64,000 bases of DNA from Blastocatellia bacterium (lineage in GTDB: Bacteria; Acidobacteriota; Blastocatellia; UBA7656): positions 1 through 64,000 of the forward strand of contig DATENM010000035.1 of the NCBI GenBank assembly GCA_035275065.1, given 5' to 3'. Below, piece after piece: positions 7,836-17,676 of the stretch. The notes under the pieces are model-generated. The model saw only the letters and a list, made by a program, of their open reading frames with translations. It had not been told where the DNA came from and searched no databases. Made by a program: the position numbers and the translations under genes. The first letter of the stretch is position 1. The number at the start of each line of letters is the position of its first letter.

Positions 7836-10061
7836 CTAACGCGCGCGGTACTGAAATGTAATCTTCGTCTCTTCTTCAACAACCAGCGGGCGGACGAAGC
7901 GGTACGATCTGCCGGCGCGCGGCACATCGACGCGCACAGGGAGAATGCCGGCCACCTTGCGTTGCAGGCTAAAGACATTCTGCGATGGCGAATTCAATTG
8001 CGCCGCCCTGTCCTTGCGCGCCTGGTCTTCGAGCTTGCGGCTTTCGCGCTCAAGGCTCAACGCATCGCCGGTGACGCTGACGGTTTCGGTCGCTGCGCCG
8101 GCGTTGAGCGTCACCCCTAATCGCGCCGGCTGTGACCCCTCGACGCTCAGGTCTTGCTGAAAGGATTTGAATCCCGGCGAATCCACTCTGACGCTGACCG
8201 GCCCCGGCTGCATGTTGGAGATCACCCAGTGGCCTTCGCCGTCGGTCGCCGTCGTTTGCGTCGCCCGAGTCTGCGCATTCGTCACCGTCACCCTGGCCCC
8301 TGGAATGACCGCGCCCGACGGGTCAACGACGATGCCGCCGATCTGACCCGCTTGCAGGCTGGCCAGATCGACTTCGCTTTGCAGCCAGGCATTCTGACCC
8401 ATCTCGTTGTAATCGTCCCTGGCACCCGCCAACGCGTCCTGCGCTCTCGCCGGGAATAGATCCGCAGCCAGCGCCGTGCCGCCGAACTGCTTCACATCCA
8501 GGCGCTCGGGCAGAAAGACTTCCCACGTCACCAGGGTGATCGGCACGTCCATCTTCGGCAGCCCCAACTGGTATGCGCCGCTCTTTGCAAACGGCGACCC
8601 GGCGCTCAGGTAGACGAAAGACACCGTGTAAGCGCCCGCCGGGCGAAAGCCCGCGCGCAGCAACGGCACGCGGCTGCCATCGCTGCCCTGCACCGGCTTC
8701 ACCTTTTCGCCTTCGACCTCTGCCGACAGCAGGCTGGCCCCCTGCGGCAATTCGACTTTGACGAACGGCTGCGCGTGATTGCGCACCTTCAATGTCACCT
8801 CCGTCAGCGTCTTGCCTTCCGCGTTGAGCAGCGTCGTGATCGTCGCGCGCTCGGCGATGGCCGATAGCACCGCGCCATCGGGGAAGCGGTTCCATTCGAG
8901 CTTGAGGCTGGGCGCATCACCAGACCGCCGGTGATAACGAAATGCCGCCTGCAAAGGGAAACGCGCCAGCGAGCGCGCCACCGGGCCGGCTTCGCGCACG
9001 TCTACGCGCCGCAGGCCGCCGCTTTCAGTTGCCGTCAATTCCATCGTGCCGACGCCTTCGACCAGCACTTCGCCGGTTTCTCCCTGCACGCCGGCAAAAC
9101 CGAAGAAAGGCGCGTCGAGCTTGTTGTCGCGGCTGGCGCGCTCGACGGCAATCAAGAATTGATGCGCGCGGCGGGCCGGCTCACGCACTTTCAAAATCAG
9201 ATCATTGCCCTGCGTCTCGCTCGACTCCAGCGTGCTGCCCGACACCTCAGTGACTTCAAAGCCGGGCGGCAGCGGCAGCTTGAATTCAGCGGGCTCGCCT
9301 TGAATCACCGTCACATCGCACAGCACGGCCATGCGCAGTTCCGAATCGCCGACTGAAATCAGCGTCTTCATATCGGCGAGGAAGCGGACTTCGCGCTGCG
9401 TCACCGGGGCGCTAATCTCTCTGGTCGTCCACCAGACTTTCGCGGGCTTGCCGGGGTCGAGCGTCGCTTCGATGATCGTGTGGCCGTTCGCCGTCGCGCG
9501 GTTGGTAATCAAGCCGGGCTCGACGTGAATATCGGCGTGATTGCCGGGGATGTCCAGGCTGATGACAGAACTGGCCGCCGCCGGCACCGGCACCGTGAAC
9601 GTCGCGCGGCCCGCGTCCGCCGTGAGCGCCGAGGCGACGTTTAGAGAGACCGCAAACGCGCCCGGCCCATCAATCACTGTGGCGGTTGCCGCGCCCTGTT
9701 GAAGCAGCGGCAAAGGCTTCGGCGTCGGCTGCGCTTCGGTGATCGTCAGTCCGGCGGTCAGCGGCACCAGCGTCAGGCCCTTCTGCAACACGTCGCCTTC
9801 GATCTCAAGCGCGCCCAACACCGAATCATTTTCCAGGCGCAGCTTGAAGGCCGCGCGCGACAACACGTAAGGCAGCGGCGCGGCTTCCGCCGGCTTCGGC
9901 TTGTGCGCCGCGAGATCGAGCAGGCGGTTGTATTCCGCGAGTGTCAACGTCACCGTGCCGGGCGAGCTTTGCGGAACGACTTTTTGCGGCGGCAGGCTGC
10001 GCTCCTGGCCGCGCCCGACGATGGCTAAGAATATGATCGCAATCACTAATTTTTTCATCAC
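7836..10061 (-). CDS. Large secreted protein with carboxypeptidase-regulatory-like domain
   Basis: A 741-residue protein with a signal peptide (MKKLVIAIIFLAIVGRGQ). Most of it is beta-rich with no domain I can name. Near residues 575-660 there is a clear carboxypeptidase-D regulatory-like domain: GGIVVDPSGAVIPGARV, TTATDGEGHW, then the NAGAATETVSVTGD tail typical of the N-terminus of acidobacterial TonB receptors. Here it is embedded near the C-terminus. Its start codon overlaps the stop of the upstream gene by 4 bases (ATGA), so the two are translationally coupled. The upstream protein shares the same N-terminal layout, which suggests paralogues working together in the cell envelope. Confidence 0.75.
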   Translation of the reverse strand: MMKKLVIAIIFLAIVGRGQERSLPPQKVVPQSSPGTVTLTLAEYNRLLDLAAHKPKPAEAAPLPYVLSRAAFKLRLENDSVLGALEIEGDVLQKGLTLVPLTAGLTITEAQPTPKPLPLLQQGAATATVIDGPGAFAVSLNVASALTADAGRATFTVPVPAAASSVISLDIPGNHADIHVEPGLITNRATANGHTIIEATLDPGKPAKVWWTTREISAPVTQREVRFLADMKTLISVGDSELRMAVLCDVTVIQGEPAEFKLPLPPGFEVTEVSGSTLESSETQGNDLILKVREPARRAHQFLIAVERASRDNKLDAPFFGFAGVQGETGEVLVEGVGTMELTATESGGLRRVDVREAGPVARSLARFPLQAAFRYHRRSGDAPSLKLEWNRFPDGAVLSAIAERATITTLLNAEGKTLTEVTLKVRNHAQPFVKVELPQGASLLSAEVEGEKVKPVQGSDGSRVPLLRAGFRPAGAYTVSFVYLSAGSPFAKSGAYQLGLPKMDVPITLVTWEVFLPERLDVKQFGGTALAADLFPARAQDALAGARDDYNEMGQNAWLQSEVDLASLQAGQIGGIVVDPSGAVIPGARVTVTNAQTRATQTTATDGEGHWVISNMQPGPVSVRVDSPGFKSFQQDLSVEGSQPARLGVTLNAGAATETVSVTGDALSLERESRKLEDQARKDRAAQLNSPSQNVFSLQRKVAGILPVRVDVPRAGRSYRFVRPLVVEEETKITFQYRAR

Positions 10062-12007
10062 TCACCTCGCTTTCGGTCACGCTGATAATCTACTTCAAGA
10101 ACCGGCGACTGGTTCTCGCTGGTCAGCTCGGACACCAGAAAGATGGATGGGCCGAAATGCGGGAAGCCGACCAGCACGGGAAGATTTCGCGGCGGCCGCG
10201 CCGCATGAGTTGATTGTTGAAGCTTAGAAACCATCGCCTGTGTCGCATCGATGTTTGCGGGACTGGCGACGGCGTTTGCCGCCTGTGCTTCGAGCGGCGC
10301 GCCGCCGGGCGTTGAATGTAAGACGGCTGATGACGGCGCTTCATAAGGCGCGGCGCGAAAGCTCCCCATCGCCGGCGTCAGGCGAAAGAGCGGCGAGTGA
10401 TGCAGCAACAGGCTCGACTTCGAGATCGGCATGTCTACGGCGAGCAGAGTCAGCCGCGCCCTGCCCTTCTCGCCCCACGCCGGGACGCGGTCGAGATAAG
10501 CCACCTCGACGACAAAGGCCGGCGACTCTTCGCCGCCGCGGGTCTTCTCTAGCGGCACCAGTAGCGAGCCATCGGGAGCGCGCCCCGGTCGAATCGCTCT
10601 GCCCGCGACCGACACGCTCCACAGGATGGCGCTCGAAGGCAGCGCGAGCTTGAGGAAGCTGCGCTGATTGTTGCGCACAGCGAGGCGTGCATTGACCAGC
10701 ATCTTGCCGTCTTCGGTGACCAGCGCGTTGTATGCCGCTTCCTCGACATTGGCGGTCAAAACGGCCTGCGGGGTGTAGCGCGCCACGCGCACGGCGAGCG
10801 CACGCGCCGCCTTGCCTTCGGCGGGGCGCAAACGGAAGGCGACCAGCGAGGGCGATTGGCGGCTGGCGATGAGCTGGCCGAGGTCGGCGGCTTCGGCTTC
10901 TTCAAGCCCAGTGGCCTGACGGTCTTTGATCTCGCCGGCGCCGAGAACTTCGACGGCAACGCCGCCGGTCTCGCGCTCTGCCGCAGGCATCCGCATCAAC
11001 GGCACGTCCATCTGGCCGTCGCGCGGCAGCCGCAATTCGCCGCGCACCGTGAAGCGCGTCGTCTGCTGCACAGGCTCAAGGAAAGTGACGGTCAGCTCTT
11101 GTGCGGTCACTTCCCAATCAGCGACCATTGCGCCCGACACTTGATCGACGGTGAGCTGCGCAGGCAACTGCACGCGGACTTCTTTGGCGAGACCTTGAAG
11201 GACTTCGACCTGAACTTCGGCGCTGACCTGCGTGGTGTCTTCGCCGAGACCGATGAGCTGTGTCAGCGTGCCGCGAAGCCTGAGCGGCTGAGTGGCGCGT
11301 TGATCTTCGACGCGTCGCTTCCAGGCAAAGGTGAGCGGCTCGTTGCCGCGCCCGTGCGCGACCCAGCGGCTGCCGTCCGCCGTGTCGGCGCGCTCGAACA
11401 GCAGCCCGCCGGTGACTCGCACGTCGACGCCATGATCGGTCTTGCCCGGCAGCACGACGACCGCCCGCGAGACCGCTGAAGCGTTCGCCGGCAGCCGCAG
11501 CATCTCGGTTCCCGCTACCGACGTGACCGGCGTGACGATATCGAGCGTCAGGATCGCCCGCCCTGTGCGCGAAAGCAGCAGGTAGCTTGCCGCCGCGCCT
11601 TTCTCGCCGACGCCGTTGACCAGCGATACGGGCCGCCCATCGAGCCGCGCGTGACGAATCATCAAACCGCCCGGCAAGGCGACACGCGCCCAGCCATCTT
11701 TGATGACATCTATCGTCAGGCGCGCTTCACCCGCCGCCAGCTCGCCATCGATCTTCAGCTCGTAATCGACACGCGTCAGGGTCGCTTCGATAGGTGGCGG
11801 GTCAGGCTCACGCGTTGACGGGAAAGCCGCCTGCCGCAAGGCGCGGTAATCATCAACCGGCAGCACCACCCACCCATCCGTCGCCGCTGTCGGCTGCGCC
11901 GCGACGGTGATGGCGCAGAGCATTAAGAGCACCGCAAGCCCTGCGACGCGGATTGCGGCGGCACTCAAGCGCGCCGAGACGTATCCCCACATGCAAGTCC
12001 ATTTCAT
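10058..12007 (-). CDS. Large secreted protein, paralogue of the downstream gene
   Basis: A 649-residue secreted protein; the ATG at 12007 with AAGGAGAG upstream gives a signal peptide ending ITVAAQ. After it comes a short helix (DDYRALRQAA) and then a beta-rich region beginning ATLTRVDYELKIDGELAAGEA. The protein encoded next has the equivalent order (EYNRLLDLAA, then SRAAFKLRLENDSVLGALE). The carboxypeptidase-regulatory domain of the neighbour is missing. Function unknown; the 4-base overlap and shared layout suggest a two-component envelope complex. Confidence 0.72.
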   Translation of the reverse strand: MKWTCMWGYVSARLSAAAIRVAGLAVLLMLCAITVAAQPTAATDGWVVLPVDDYRALRQAAFPSTREPDPPPIEATLTRVDYELKIDGELAAGEARLTIDVIKDGWARVALPGGLMIRHARLDGRPVSLVNGVGEKGAAASYLLLSRTGRAILTLDIVTPVTSVAGTEMLRLPANASAVSRAVVVLPGKTDHGVDVRVTGGLLFERADTADGSRWVAHGRGNEPLTFAWKRRVEDQRATQPLRLRGTLTQLIGLGEDTTQVSAEVQVEVLQGLAKEVRVQLPAQLTVDQVSGAMVADWEVTAQELTVTFLEPVQQTTRFTVRGELRLPRDGQMDVPLMRMPAAERETGGVAVEVLGAGEIKDRQATGLEEAEAADLGQLIASRQSPSLVAFRLRPAEGKAARALAVRVARYTPQAVLTANVEEAAYNALVTEDGKMLVNARLAVRNNQRSFLKLALPSSAILWSVSVAGRAIRPGRAPDGSLLVPLEKTRGGEESPAFVVEVAYLDRVPAWGEKGRARLTLLAVDMPISKSSLLLHHSPLFRLTPAMGSFRAAPYEAPSSAVLHSTPGGAPLEAQAANAVASPANIDATQAMVSKLQQSTHAARPPRNLPVLVGFPHFGPSIFLVSELTSENQSPVLEVDYQRDRKRGE

Positions 12008-12049
12008 AAGCGTTTCTCTCCTTCTTTTGTCCGACAGCGAATGATGCAA

Positions 12050-12501
12050 TCTCAGAAAGACTGGCCCGCTGAAAAGACGAACCGCGGCGCGCCGCCTCTC
12101 TGAGTCTGCAAACGACGACCGCTGGTAGACCTTTCTAAACCCAATAGCGAAGTCTTGAAAACAATTGCTGCCGGACGATCTACAAAAAGAACGGCGCTGG
12201 CCATGCCGCTTGCGAAGATCGTCAGGATTAATGCGGCGGCGGCAACGCGGGAACCGTCGGGGGCTGTCTACGCTCCGACATAAAACCTGAAATGGTTATT
12301 ACGTAAACCCCGAAACGGGTGCTTGATGGTGCGCGCGGCAACCAGCAGGCGCGCGGACTGCGCCGGCCTGCCAATGCCATCAGCATAGAGCGGCCCGAAC
12401 GGCTCCTCGAAGACCTGCCAGTTGATGGTCTCGGCCGAATGCGCATGATCTATGGCCGTGGGATGAAGAATGCGTTATCACGGGAATGCGGCGGGCGCGG
12501 T
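12050..12501. other. Gene-free stretch between two - strand genes
   Basis: About 450 bases in which I see no convincing gene. Short open frames on both strands here have no ribosome-binding site and arginine/proline-rich shadow composition. It must hold the promoter for the - strand gene ending at 10058, but no clear hexamers stand out. Confidence 0.5.
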
Positions 12502-14739
12502 TCAGCGAAGGTTCATCACATAAATCTCAAAGTTGCCGTCACGGTTACTCTGAAAGGCGAGCTTTGAGCCGTCGGGCGAGTATGCCGGTCGTTCGTCCAT
12601 CTTGGGTCCCGCGGTCAAGCGCCTGAGGTTATGCCCATTTATATCTATCTGAAAGAGGTTTGCCATGTCGTTGGCTCTCAACTTCTGATCGTTAAAAGCT
12701 ATCGATGCGCCATCGGGCGACCAGCAAGGTGAAAATTTGGAGCCCGGGCTCGTTGTTAACATCTTCATGTTCCTGCCATCGGCATCCGCCACATAGATCT
12801 CCGTGGGGAGGAGGCCAGCGATCCTCTCCAGGCTGGGTCTGATGAACGCGACTCTCTTCCCGTCCGCCGACCAGGCGGCCTGACTCGCACCTGTGGTTGT
12901 CAACCTCGTGACGTTCGAGCCGTCCCCGTCCATCAGGTATATCTCTTTTCGGCCATCGCGGTCGCTGATAAAGAGGATTCTTCCGTCGGGCGACCAATTG
13001 GGAGTAGTGTCACTCCCCGGCTCGGCGGTCAGCCGCGTCTGGTTGCTGCCGTCGGCATTCATCGAATAGATTTCCTCGTTCCCATCCCGCGCACTCATGA
13101 ACGCGATGCGTTTACCGTCGGGCGACCAGGCCGGCTCCGTGTCGTTCGCCGGCGAGTTTGTTAGTTGCATCAGCGCGCTGCCGTCCGCATTGACGATGTA
13201 AATGTGGTGCTTGCCGTCGCGATTGCTTGAGAACGCGATCTGGCTACCGTCGGGCGACCAGGATGGCGCGAGGTCGTCGGCGGGGTTGTCAGTGAGTTGC
13301 GTCAGCTCGCCTTCGACGCTCATCACATAGATCTCCAAGTTGCCGTCGCGGTCGGTCGGGAAAACCAGCTTCGAGCCATCGGGCGACCACGAGGGCGCCG
13401 AATTATTCGCCGAGTTGTTCGTCACACGCATAAGATTGCCGCCGTCGGCGTCCATGACATAGATCTGCTCCCTGCCTTCCGTGTTCCTGACGAACGCGAT
13501 GTTATTGCCGTCGGGTGACCAGGCCGGCCATATGTCTGGCTTGTTGCTGCCGGCCGTCAGGTTCTTCTGCCCCGTGCCATCCGCGTTCATCTCGTAGACG
13601 TCGAAGTTGCCCTTCCTCCCGGTCACGAACAGTATCTTCCGACCGTCGGGCGACCAGCTCGGGTCCGAATCGTACTCGAGGTCAGCGACGATCCTCTTGA
13701 CGTTGGAGCCGTCCCCGTCCATTACGTAGATGTCGAAGTTGTAGGGGAAGCTATTGTCGCGGTTGCTGGCGAAGGCGATCTTGCTGCCGTCCGGCGACCA
13801 CGTGCCGGCGCGATCAATGGCACTGTTTCTTGTGAGCCGCGTCTGGTTCGAGCCGTCGGCGTCCATGACATACATCTCCCGGTTGCCGTCCCGATCACTG
13901 TTGAAAAGGATCTTGCGGCCGTCGGGCGACCATTTCGGGGTATCGTCTTCAGCCAGATTGTTGGTGAGTCGCCTGACGTTGGAGCCGTCCCCGTCCATCA
14001 CGTAGATATCGCTTTTGCCGTCGCGGTTGCTCCAAAAGGCGATCCGGCTACCGTCCGGCGACCAGACCGGCCCGGTATCTATGGCGTTGTTGTTAGTCAA
14101 CTTTACCAGAGTGTTCTTCGCGCGCGTCACGGGCGCATGAGAGACGTTCGCGCGCTTCAGATAAAGAAACACTCCCAGTGCGGCGAGTAACAGGACAGCC
14201 ACAACGGCTGTCGTTTGCCAGGCCCTCCGCTTTCGTCGGTCGGTGGCCGGTGCCAGCGCCATCGCCTCGGCGACAGGCGAGGAGGTCGCGGCAGGGGCAG
14301 GCAGGTCTGTCGCTTCGACCTCTTCGCTGATGACCCGGGCAAAGGTGTGTTTTTCAATGACTGTGGCTTCGCCCTCCATGCCTGCGGGGCCGATCTGCCG
14401 GGCGTCAGCCACAGATACTTTCACCGGGGCGATGAAGCGGTAGCCGCGCTTGGGGACCGTCTCGATATAGCGCGGCTCGGAAGAATCGTCGCCTAGCACC
14501 TTCCGCAATCCGTAGACGTTGTACGAGAGACTCCCTTCCTCGACAAAGGTATCGGGCCAGACCTCTTTCAGCAGTTGCTCCTTGTCAACCACCTCCGTCG
14601 CGTGTCGTACGAGCACAAACAGAATCTCGAACGCCTTCGGGGTGAGGCGCACCGTGGCGCCGCCTTTGAGCAGGATTCGATTGCGCGCGTCCAACACGAA
14701 AGGCTCGAACTCATATAAGTGATTGCCCGGCGATGACAT
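12502..14739 (-). CDS. CadC-like winged-helix regulator with TolB/PD40 beta-propeller
   Basis: A 745-residue membrane-bound regulator. Residues about 5-105 form an OmpR/CadC-type winged helix (RLTPKAFEILFVLVRH, YNVYGLRKVLGD, ETVPKRGYRFIAPV). A single transmembrane helix lies near residues 187-205 (TTAVVAVLLLAALGVFLYL). The extracytoplasmic part has about eleven PD40/TolB repeats with the motif WSPDGSRIAFWSNRDG and YVMDGDGSN. The domain order is known from ToxR/CadC-like one-component regulators that sense outside and bind DNA inside without a phosphorelay; this fusion is expanded in Acidobacteria. The target genes are not evident. The start follows about 100 bases of AT-richer DNA that also faces the + strand gene at 14923. 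Confidence 0.9.
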   Translation of the reverse strand: MSSPGNHLYEFEPFVLDARNRILLKGGATVRLTPKAFEILFVLVRHATEVVDKEQLLKEVWPDTFVEEGSLSYNVYGLRKVLGDDSSEPRYIETVPKRGYRFIAPVKVSVADARQIGPAGMEGEATVIEKHTFARVISEEVEATDLPAPAATSSPVAEAMALAPATDRRKRRAWQTTAVVAVLLLAALGVFLYLKRANVSHAPVTRAKNTLVKLTNNNAIDTGPVWSPDGSRIAFWSNRDGKSDIYVMDGDGSNVRRLTNNLAEDDTPKWSPDGRKILFNSDRDGNREMYVMDADGSNQTRLTRNSAIDRAGTWSPDGSKIAFASNRDNSFPYNFDIYVMDGDGSNVKRIVADLEYDSDPSWSPDGRKILFVTGRKGNFDVYEMNADGTGQKNLTAGSNKPDIWPAWSPDGNNIAFVRNTEGREQIYVMDADGGNLMRVTNNSANNSAPSWSPDGSKLVFPTDRDGNLEIYVMSVEGELTQLTDNPADDLAPSWSPDGSQIAFSSNRDGKHHIYIVNADGSALMQLTNSPANDTEPAWSPDGKRIAFMSARDGNEEIYSMNADGSNQTRLTAEPGSDTTPNWSPDGRILFISDRDGRKEIYLMDGDGSNVTRLTTTGASQAAWSADGKRVAFIRPSLERIAGLLPTEIYVADADGRNMKMLTTSPGSKFSPCWSPDGASIAFNDQKLRANDMANLFQIDINGHNLRRLTAGPKMDERPAYSPDGSKLAFQSNRDGNFEIYVMNLR

Positions 14740-14922
14740 AACGGCTCTAAGAACTCTCTAAGACCTCAATAAGAATTTTTCAAGCGCAATTCCAAGAAAA
14801 TCCCAAAGACTTCTGAGAGCGTCCGGCTTTAAGGTCAGGCGCGTTGGCGAGGCCGAAGGGGACGTTCTCAAAAGGCAGCCCCGAGGTCCCGCCAATTATA
14901 TTGCCGGCCGGTGGTGATCGCA

Positions 14923-15234
14923 ATGAGTCGCCCGCCGGGGAAGGTTTCTGTCGTGGCAAAAACGCGCAGGACGGAGAAGACGGTCGAGATTCACGAGTTC
15001 TATGTCATCCGCACGGCGAGCGGCTCGCTGCCGGCGCTGTGCGGCGCGTGCGCGGCGGGCGACGCCATCATGGTCGCGCCCGAACAGGCCGCCGCGGTGG
15101 CGCACGTCCCGCCGCGGATGATCTATCGCTGGGTCGAAGCCGGGGCGGTTCATTACCAGGAGGGGGCGGACGGCTCGCTCACCGTCTGCCTCAAGTCGCT
15201 GCCCGCCGCGAGCGGGCAGGTCGGAGGAGTTTAA
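14923..15234 (+). CDS. Small CxxC plus helix-turn-helix-like protein
   Basis: A 103-residue protein; ATG 14923 is the likely start, GTG 14911 an alternative. The N-terminal half is basic and strand-rich. A CxxC pair (LCGAC) could bind a metal or form a disulphide. It is followed by an excisionase/MerR-like helix-turn-helix: EQAAAVAHVPPRMIYRWVEA, then a wing-like GAVHYQEGADGSL. It ends 55 bases before a secreted metalloprotease gene on the same strand and might regulate it. Function unproven. Confidence 0.6.
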   Translation: MSRPPGKVSVVAKTRRTEKTVEIHEFYVIRTASGSLPALCGACAAGDAIMVAPEQAAAVAHVPPRMIYRWVEAGAVHYQEGADGSLTVCLKSLPAASGQVGGV

Positions 15235-15289
15235 CAGCGAGCCGATTCGGTGCTTATCAAGCGGCTATGCGGATATTGAAGGAGAAGAC

Positions 15290-17440
15290 ATGCTCAAGAA
15301 GAATCTACAAACGATTAGCTTTGCAGTGACGATATTGCTCGTCCTGTCGCTCGTCCCGGCTGGGGCGAACCCGGCACGGGCGCGCTCGGCGCAAAGCGAT
15401 GATCCCGCGAGCGGTATAGATGCTCACCCTCTGGCCGCGTCCCCAAGCGGCAACTTCGTTATCGAAGGGACCGAAGACGGCGCCACTTGCCGCGACGCCA
15501 CGCCCGAGGAAGCAAAGGCTTTGGCGGGACGCGATCTGATTGAATCGCTTCACGTCATCTCGCCAGTCCGTGAGGACGGCCTGGGCGAGCAGGACGCCGG
15601 GCTGAAAATCATCCTGCGGGGCACGCCACAACTCGAAACATTCCCGCAGGCGAAGAACGCCTTCCTGCGGGCGGCGCAGACATGGGAGGCGGTCATTCGC
15701 AATCCGATCACTCTGATCATCGACGTCGATTATGGGCCGACCCGTTTCGGCGTGCCCTATCCCGACCCCAATCTACTGGGGTCAACCTTCGCGCAACCAA
15801 TCGGCAGTAATACCTTCTACCCGACGCTACGCAGCCGCCTGATTGCACAGGCTTCGAGCCCGAAAGAATCGGCCCTCTATAATGCGCTGCCTGTCGGGAC
15901 GGTTGCCACTGACCTCGGCACGACGGCGGCAGTCGAGGCGCCGTCGGCCATCTTCCGCGCCCTCGGTCTCATCGCCCCCGTCGCCGACCCGGCGAGCGAG
16001 ACGGCTACTTTAGGCCCGCCGCCGTCGATTGGCTTCAACTCGGCGTTTCAGTTCGACTTCGACCCCGGCGATGGCATCACTCCGGGCGCGGTCGATTTTG
16101 ACGCCGTCGCCGTCCATGAGATGGGACACGCCCTGGGCTTCATATCCAATGCCGGCTCGCTGGAATTGGACCCGCGCGACCGCCTCTCGCTGTCGGTGCT
16201 CGACCTGCTCCGCTTTCGCCCGGGTGTAACCTCGGCCACATTTCCGAGCGCCCTGCGCATACAGTCTTCCGGCGGCGCGCAGGTTTTCTTCGCCGGCGGG
16301 CAGGAGCTGGCGCTATCGACCGGGCGGCCCGACGCGAGCGGCGGGGATGGCCGGCAGGCGAGCCACTGGAAAGATGACGAGTTGACCGGCCAGTACATCG
16401 GCATCATGGACCCGACCCTTTCACGCGGCCAGCGCAAGACCATCACCGATAACGATCTATTAGCTCTCGACGCCATGGGCTACGAGGTCAGCGCGTCGGA
16501 AGATGAGACGATTGCTTTGACGCCGGGCGTCGCGCGCCCCGGCTCGATTGCGGCGCCGAGCCCCGGGTCAGCCCTGCTCGGCGAGACGCAGTACAGCGTG
16601 CAGGCTCCCGCCGGCGCCAGCCAGTTGACCATCGATCTCAGTGGCAATCAAGACGTCGATCTCTACGTGCGATTCGGCCAGCGCATCGCGGTCGCCTCGT
16701 CGCAGCCGGTGGCGGACCACGTTTCCAACTCGCCGACCGGTGTCGAGACAATCGCTATCACGCCGTCGAGTTCTCCCCCGCTTCGCGCCGGGACCTATTA
16801 CATCGCCATCGTCAACTTCGGACCCGGCGCGGCCAGCTTCAACGTGAAGGCGGCGGTCACTACCGGCGGCGGTAGCGGCGGCGGCAATAGCGTCCCGGCG
16901 ATCAACCGCCTGCGGGCGGAGTTGAAAGGCGATGAGCTGATGCTAACGGGAGCGGCTGCCGACCCCGACGGCGACATGACCCAGGCGCAAGTGAATTTGC
17001 TGGATGGCGCCGGACAGGTCGTCGGCCATACGCAACCGTTTGCCGTCAGCTTCGGCAGTGCGACGGCGGTCGACTTCACGCTGAAGGTTAGCAACCTGAG
17101 TGCGTTCCCCGCCGCGGTGGTGGCTTCGCTTACTTTGATCGACCGCCGGGACAATCACAGCGTCGCCCAAACGGCGGACTTCAGCGGCGGCGACATCGGC
17201 GGCCCGACCCTGTCGAGTGCCTCCTATAACGGAAGCAAGCTGGTCATCAAAGGGGCGGGGTTCGCCGGCCAGGTGCTGATCGAGATCAACGGGCGGGTTG
17301 TGTCGATCAGCCCGAGCCCCGATGCCAGGAAGTTGAAGATCAAGGGCAGCCCGGACCATTTTAATCTCCGCGCCGGCCCTAATCGCTTGCAAGTTCTGAA
17401 TGGCGACTTACGCTCTAACCTCTTTGTGCTGACCTTCTGA
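15290..17440 (+). CDS. Secreted zinc metalloprotease with PPC domain
   Basis: A 716-residue exported protein; GAAGGAGAAGAC precedes ATG 15290, and the N-terminus is a signal peptide (TISFAVTILLVLSLVPAG). The catalytic zinc motif HEMGHALGF sits near residues 275-285, in the metzincin-like HExxHxxG form. A pre-peptidase C-terminal (PPC) type beta domain follows at about 430-525 (LTIDLSGNQDVDLYVRFG, AGTYYIAIVNFGPGAA), then a Gly/Ser linker and beta-rich domains, one IPT/TIG-like near the end. The layout matches the NF038122-type metalloproteases. It should act outside the cell or on the surface. The next gene downstream is a second, unrelated zinc protease on the same strand. Confidence 0.85.
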   Translation: MLKKNLQTISFAVTILLVLSLVPAGANPARARSAQSDDPASGIDAHPLAASPSGNFVIEGTEDGATCRDATPEEAKALAGRDLIESLHVISPVREDGLGEQDAGLKIILRGTPQLETFPQAKNAFLRAAQTWEAVIRNPITLIIDVDYGPTRFGVPYPDPNLLGSTFAQPIGSNTFYPTLRSRLIAQASSPKESALYNALPVGTVATDLGTTAAVEAPSAIFRALGLIAPVADPASETATLGPPPSIGFNSAFQFDFDPGDGITPGAVDFDAVAVHEMGHALGFISNAGSLELDPRDRLSLSVLDLLRFRPGVTSATFPSALRIQSSGGAQVFFAGGQELALSTGRPDASGGDGRQASHWKDDELTGQYIGIMDPTLSRGQRKTITDNDLLALDAMGYEVSASEDETIALTPGVARPGSIAAPSPGSALLGETQYSVQAPAGASQLTIDLSGNQDVDLYVRFGQRIAVASSQPVADHVSNSPTGVETIAITPSSSPPLRAGTYYIAIVNFGPGAASFNVKAAVTTGGGSGGGNSVPAINRLRAELKGDELMLTGAAADPDGDMTQAQVNLLDGAGQVVGHTQPFAVSFGSATAVDFTLKVSNLSAFPAAVVASLTLIDRRDNHSVAQTADFSGGDIGGPTLSSASYNGSKLVIKGAGFAGQVLIEINGRVVSISPSPDARKLKIKGSPDHFNLRAGPNRLQVLNGDLRSNLFVLTF

Positions 17441-17570
17441 CCTCCGGCGCGTGACGTGGCGCAGTACCGCTGAAGGATTCGTCGGAGCTGAAGGGCGCAG
17501 GCTCGCAAATTTTTATCAGGGACTGGCGGCCCCCGCTTTCGGTCCCTGCCAGAGTCACGGTTTGACGTTT

Positions 17571-17609
17571 GCCGATCTTTCACCCCCATTGGGTGAAAAA
17601 CGGATCGGC
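17571..17609 (+). other. Hairpin in the leader between the two protease genes
   Basis: GCCGATC (17571-17577) pairs with GATCGGC (17603-17609), and inside it TTTCACCC pairs with GGGTGAAA around the loop CCATT. The inner stem is followed by AAAA, not by a T run. It may shape the leader of the gene at 17677 or partly terminate transcription from the gene ending at 17440. Confidence 0.5.
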
Positions 17610-17676
17610 GTTGGAATGGGCGACCGAATCGCGTTCGCCAATGGAGAAGATGATGAAAACGAGAAGGAGATTTACA

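Noticed and set aside
12228-12567. Two short open frames in the gap before the TolB regulator
   Set aside because: No ribosome-binding site, shadow-like composition, and one runs into the end of the regulator gene.
14844-15329. 161-codon frame before the metalloprotease
   Set aside because: Out of frame with the better-supported 103-residue gene and rich in Arg/Gly/Ala as a shadow frame would be.
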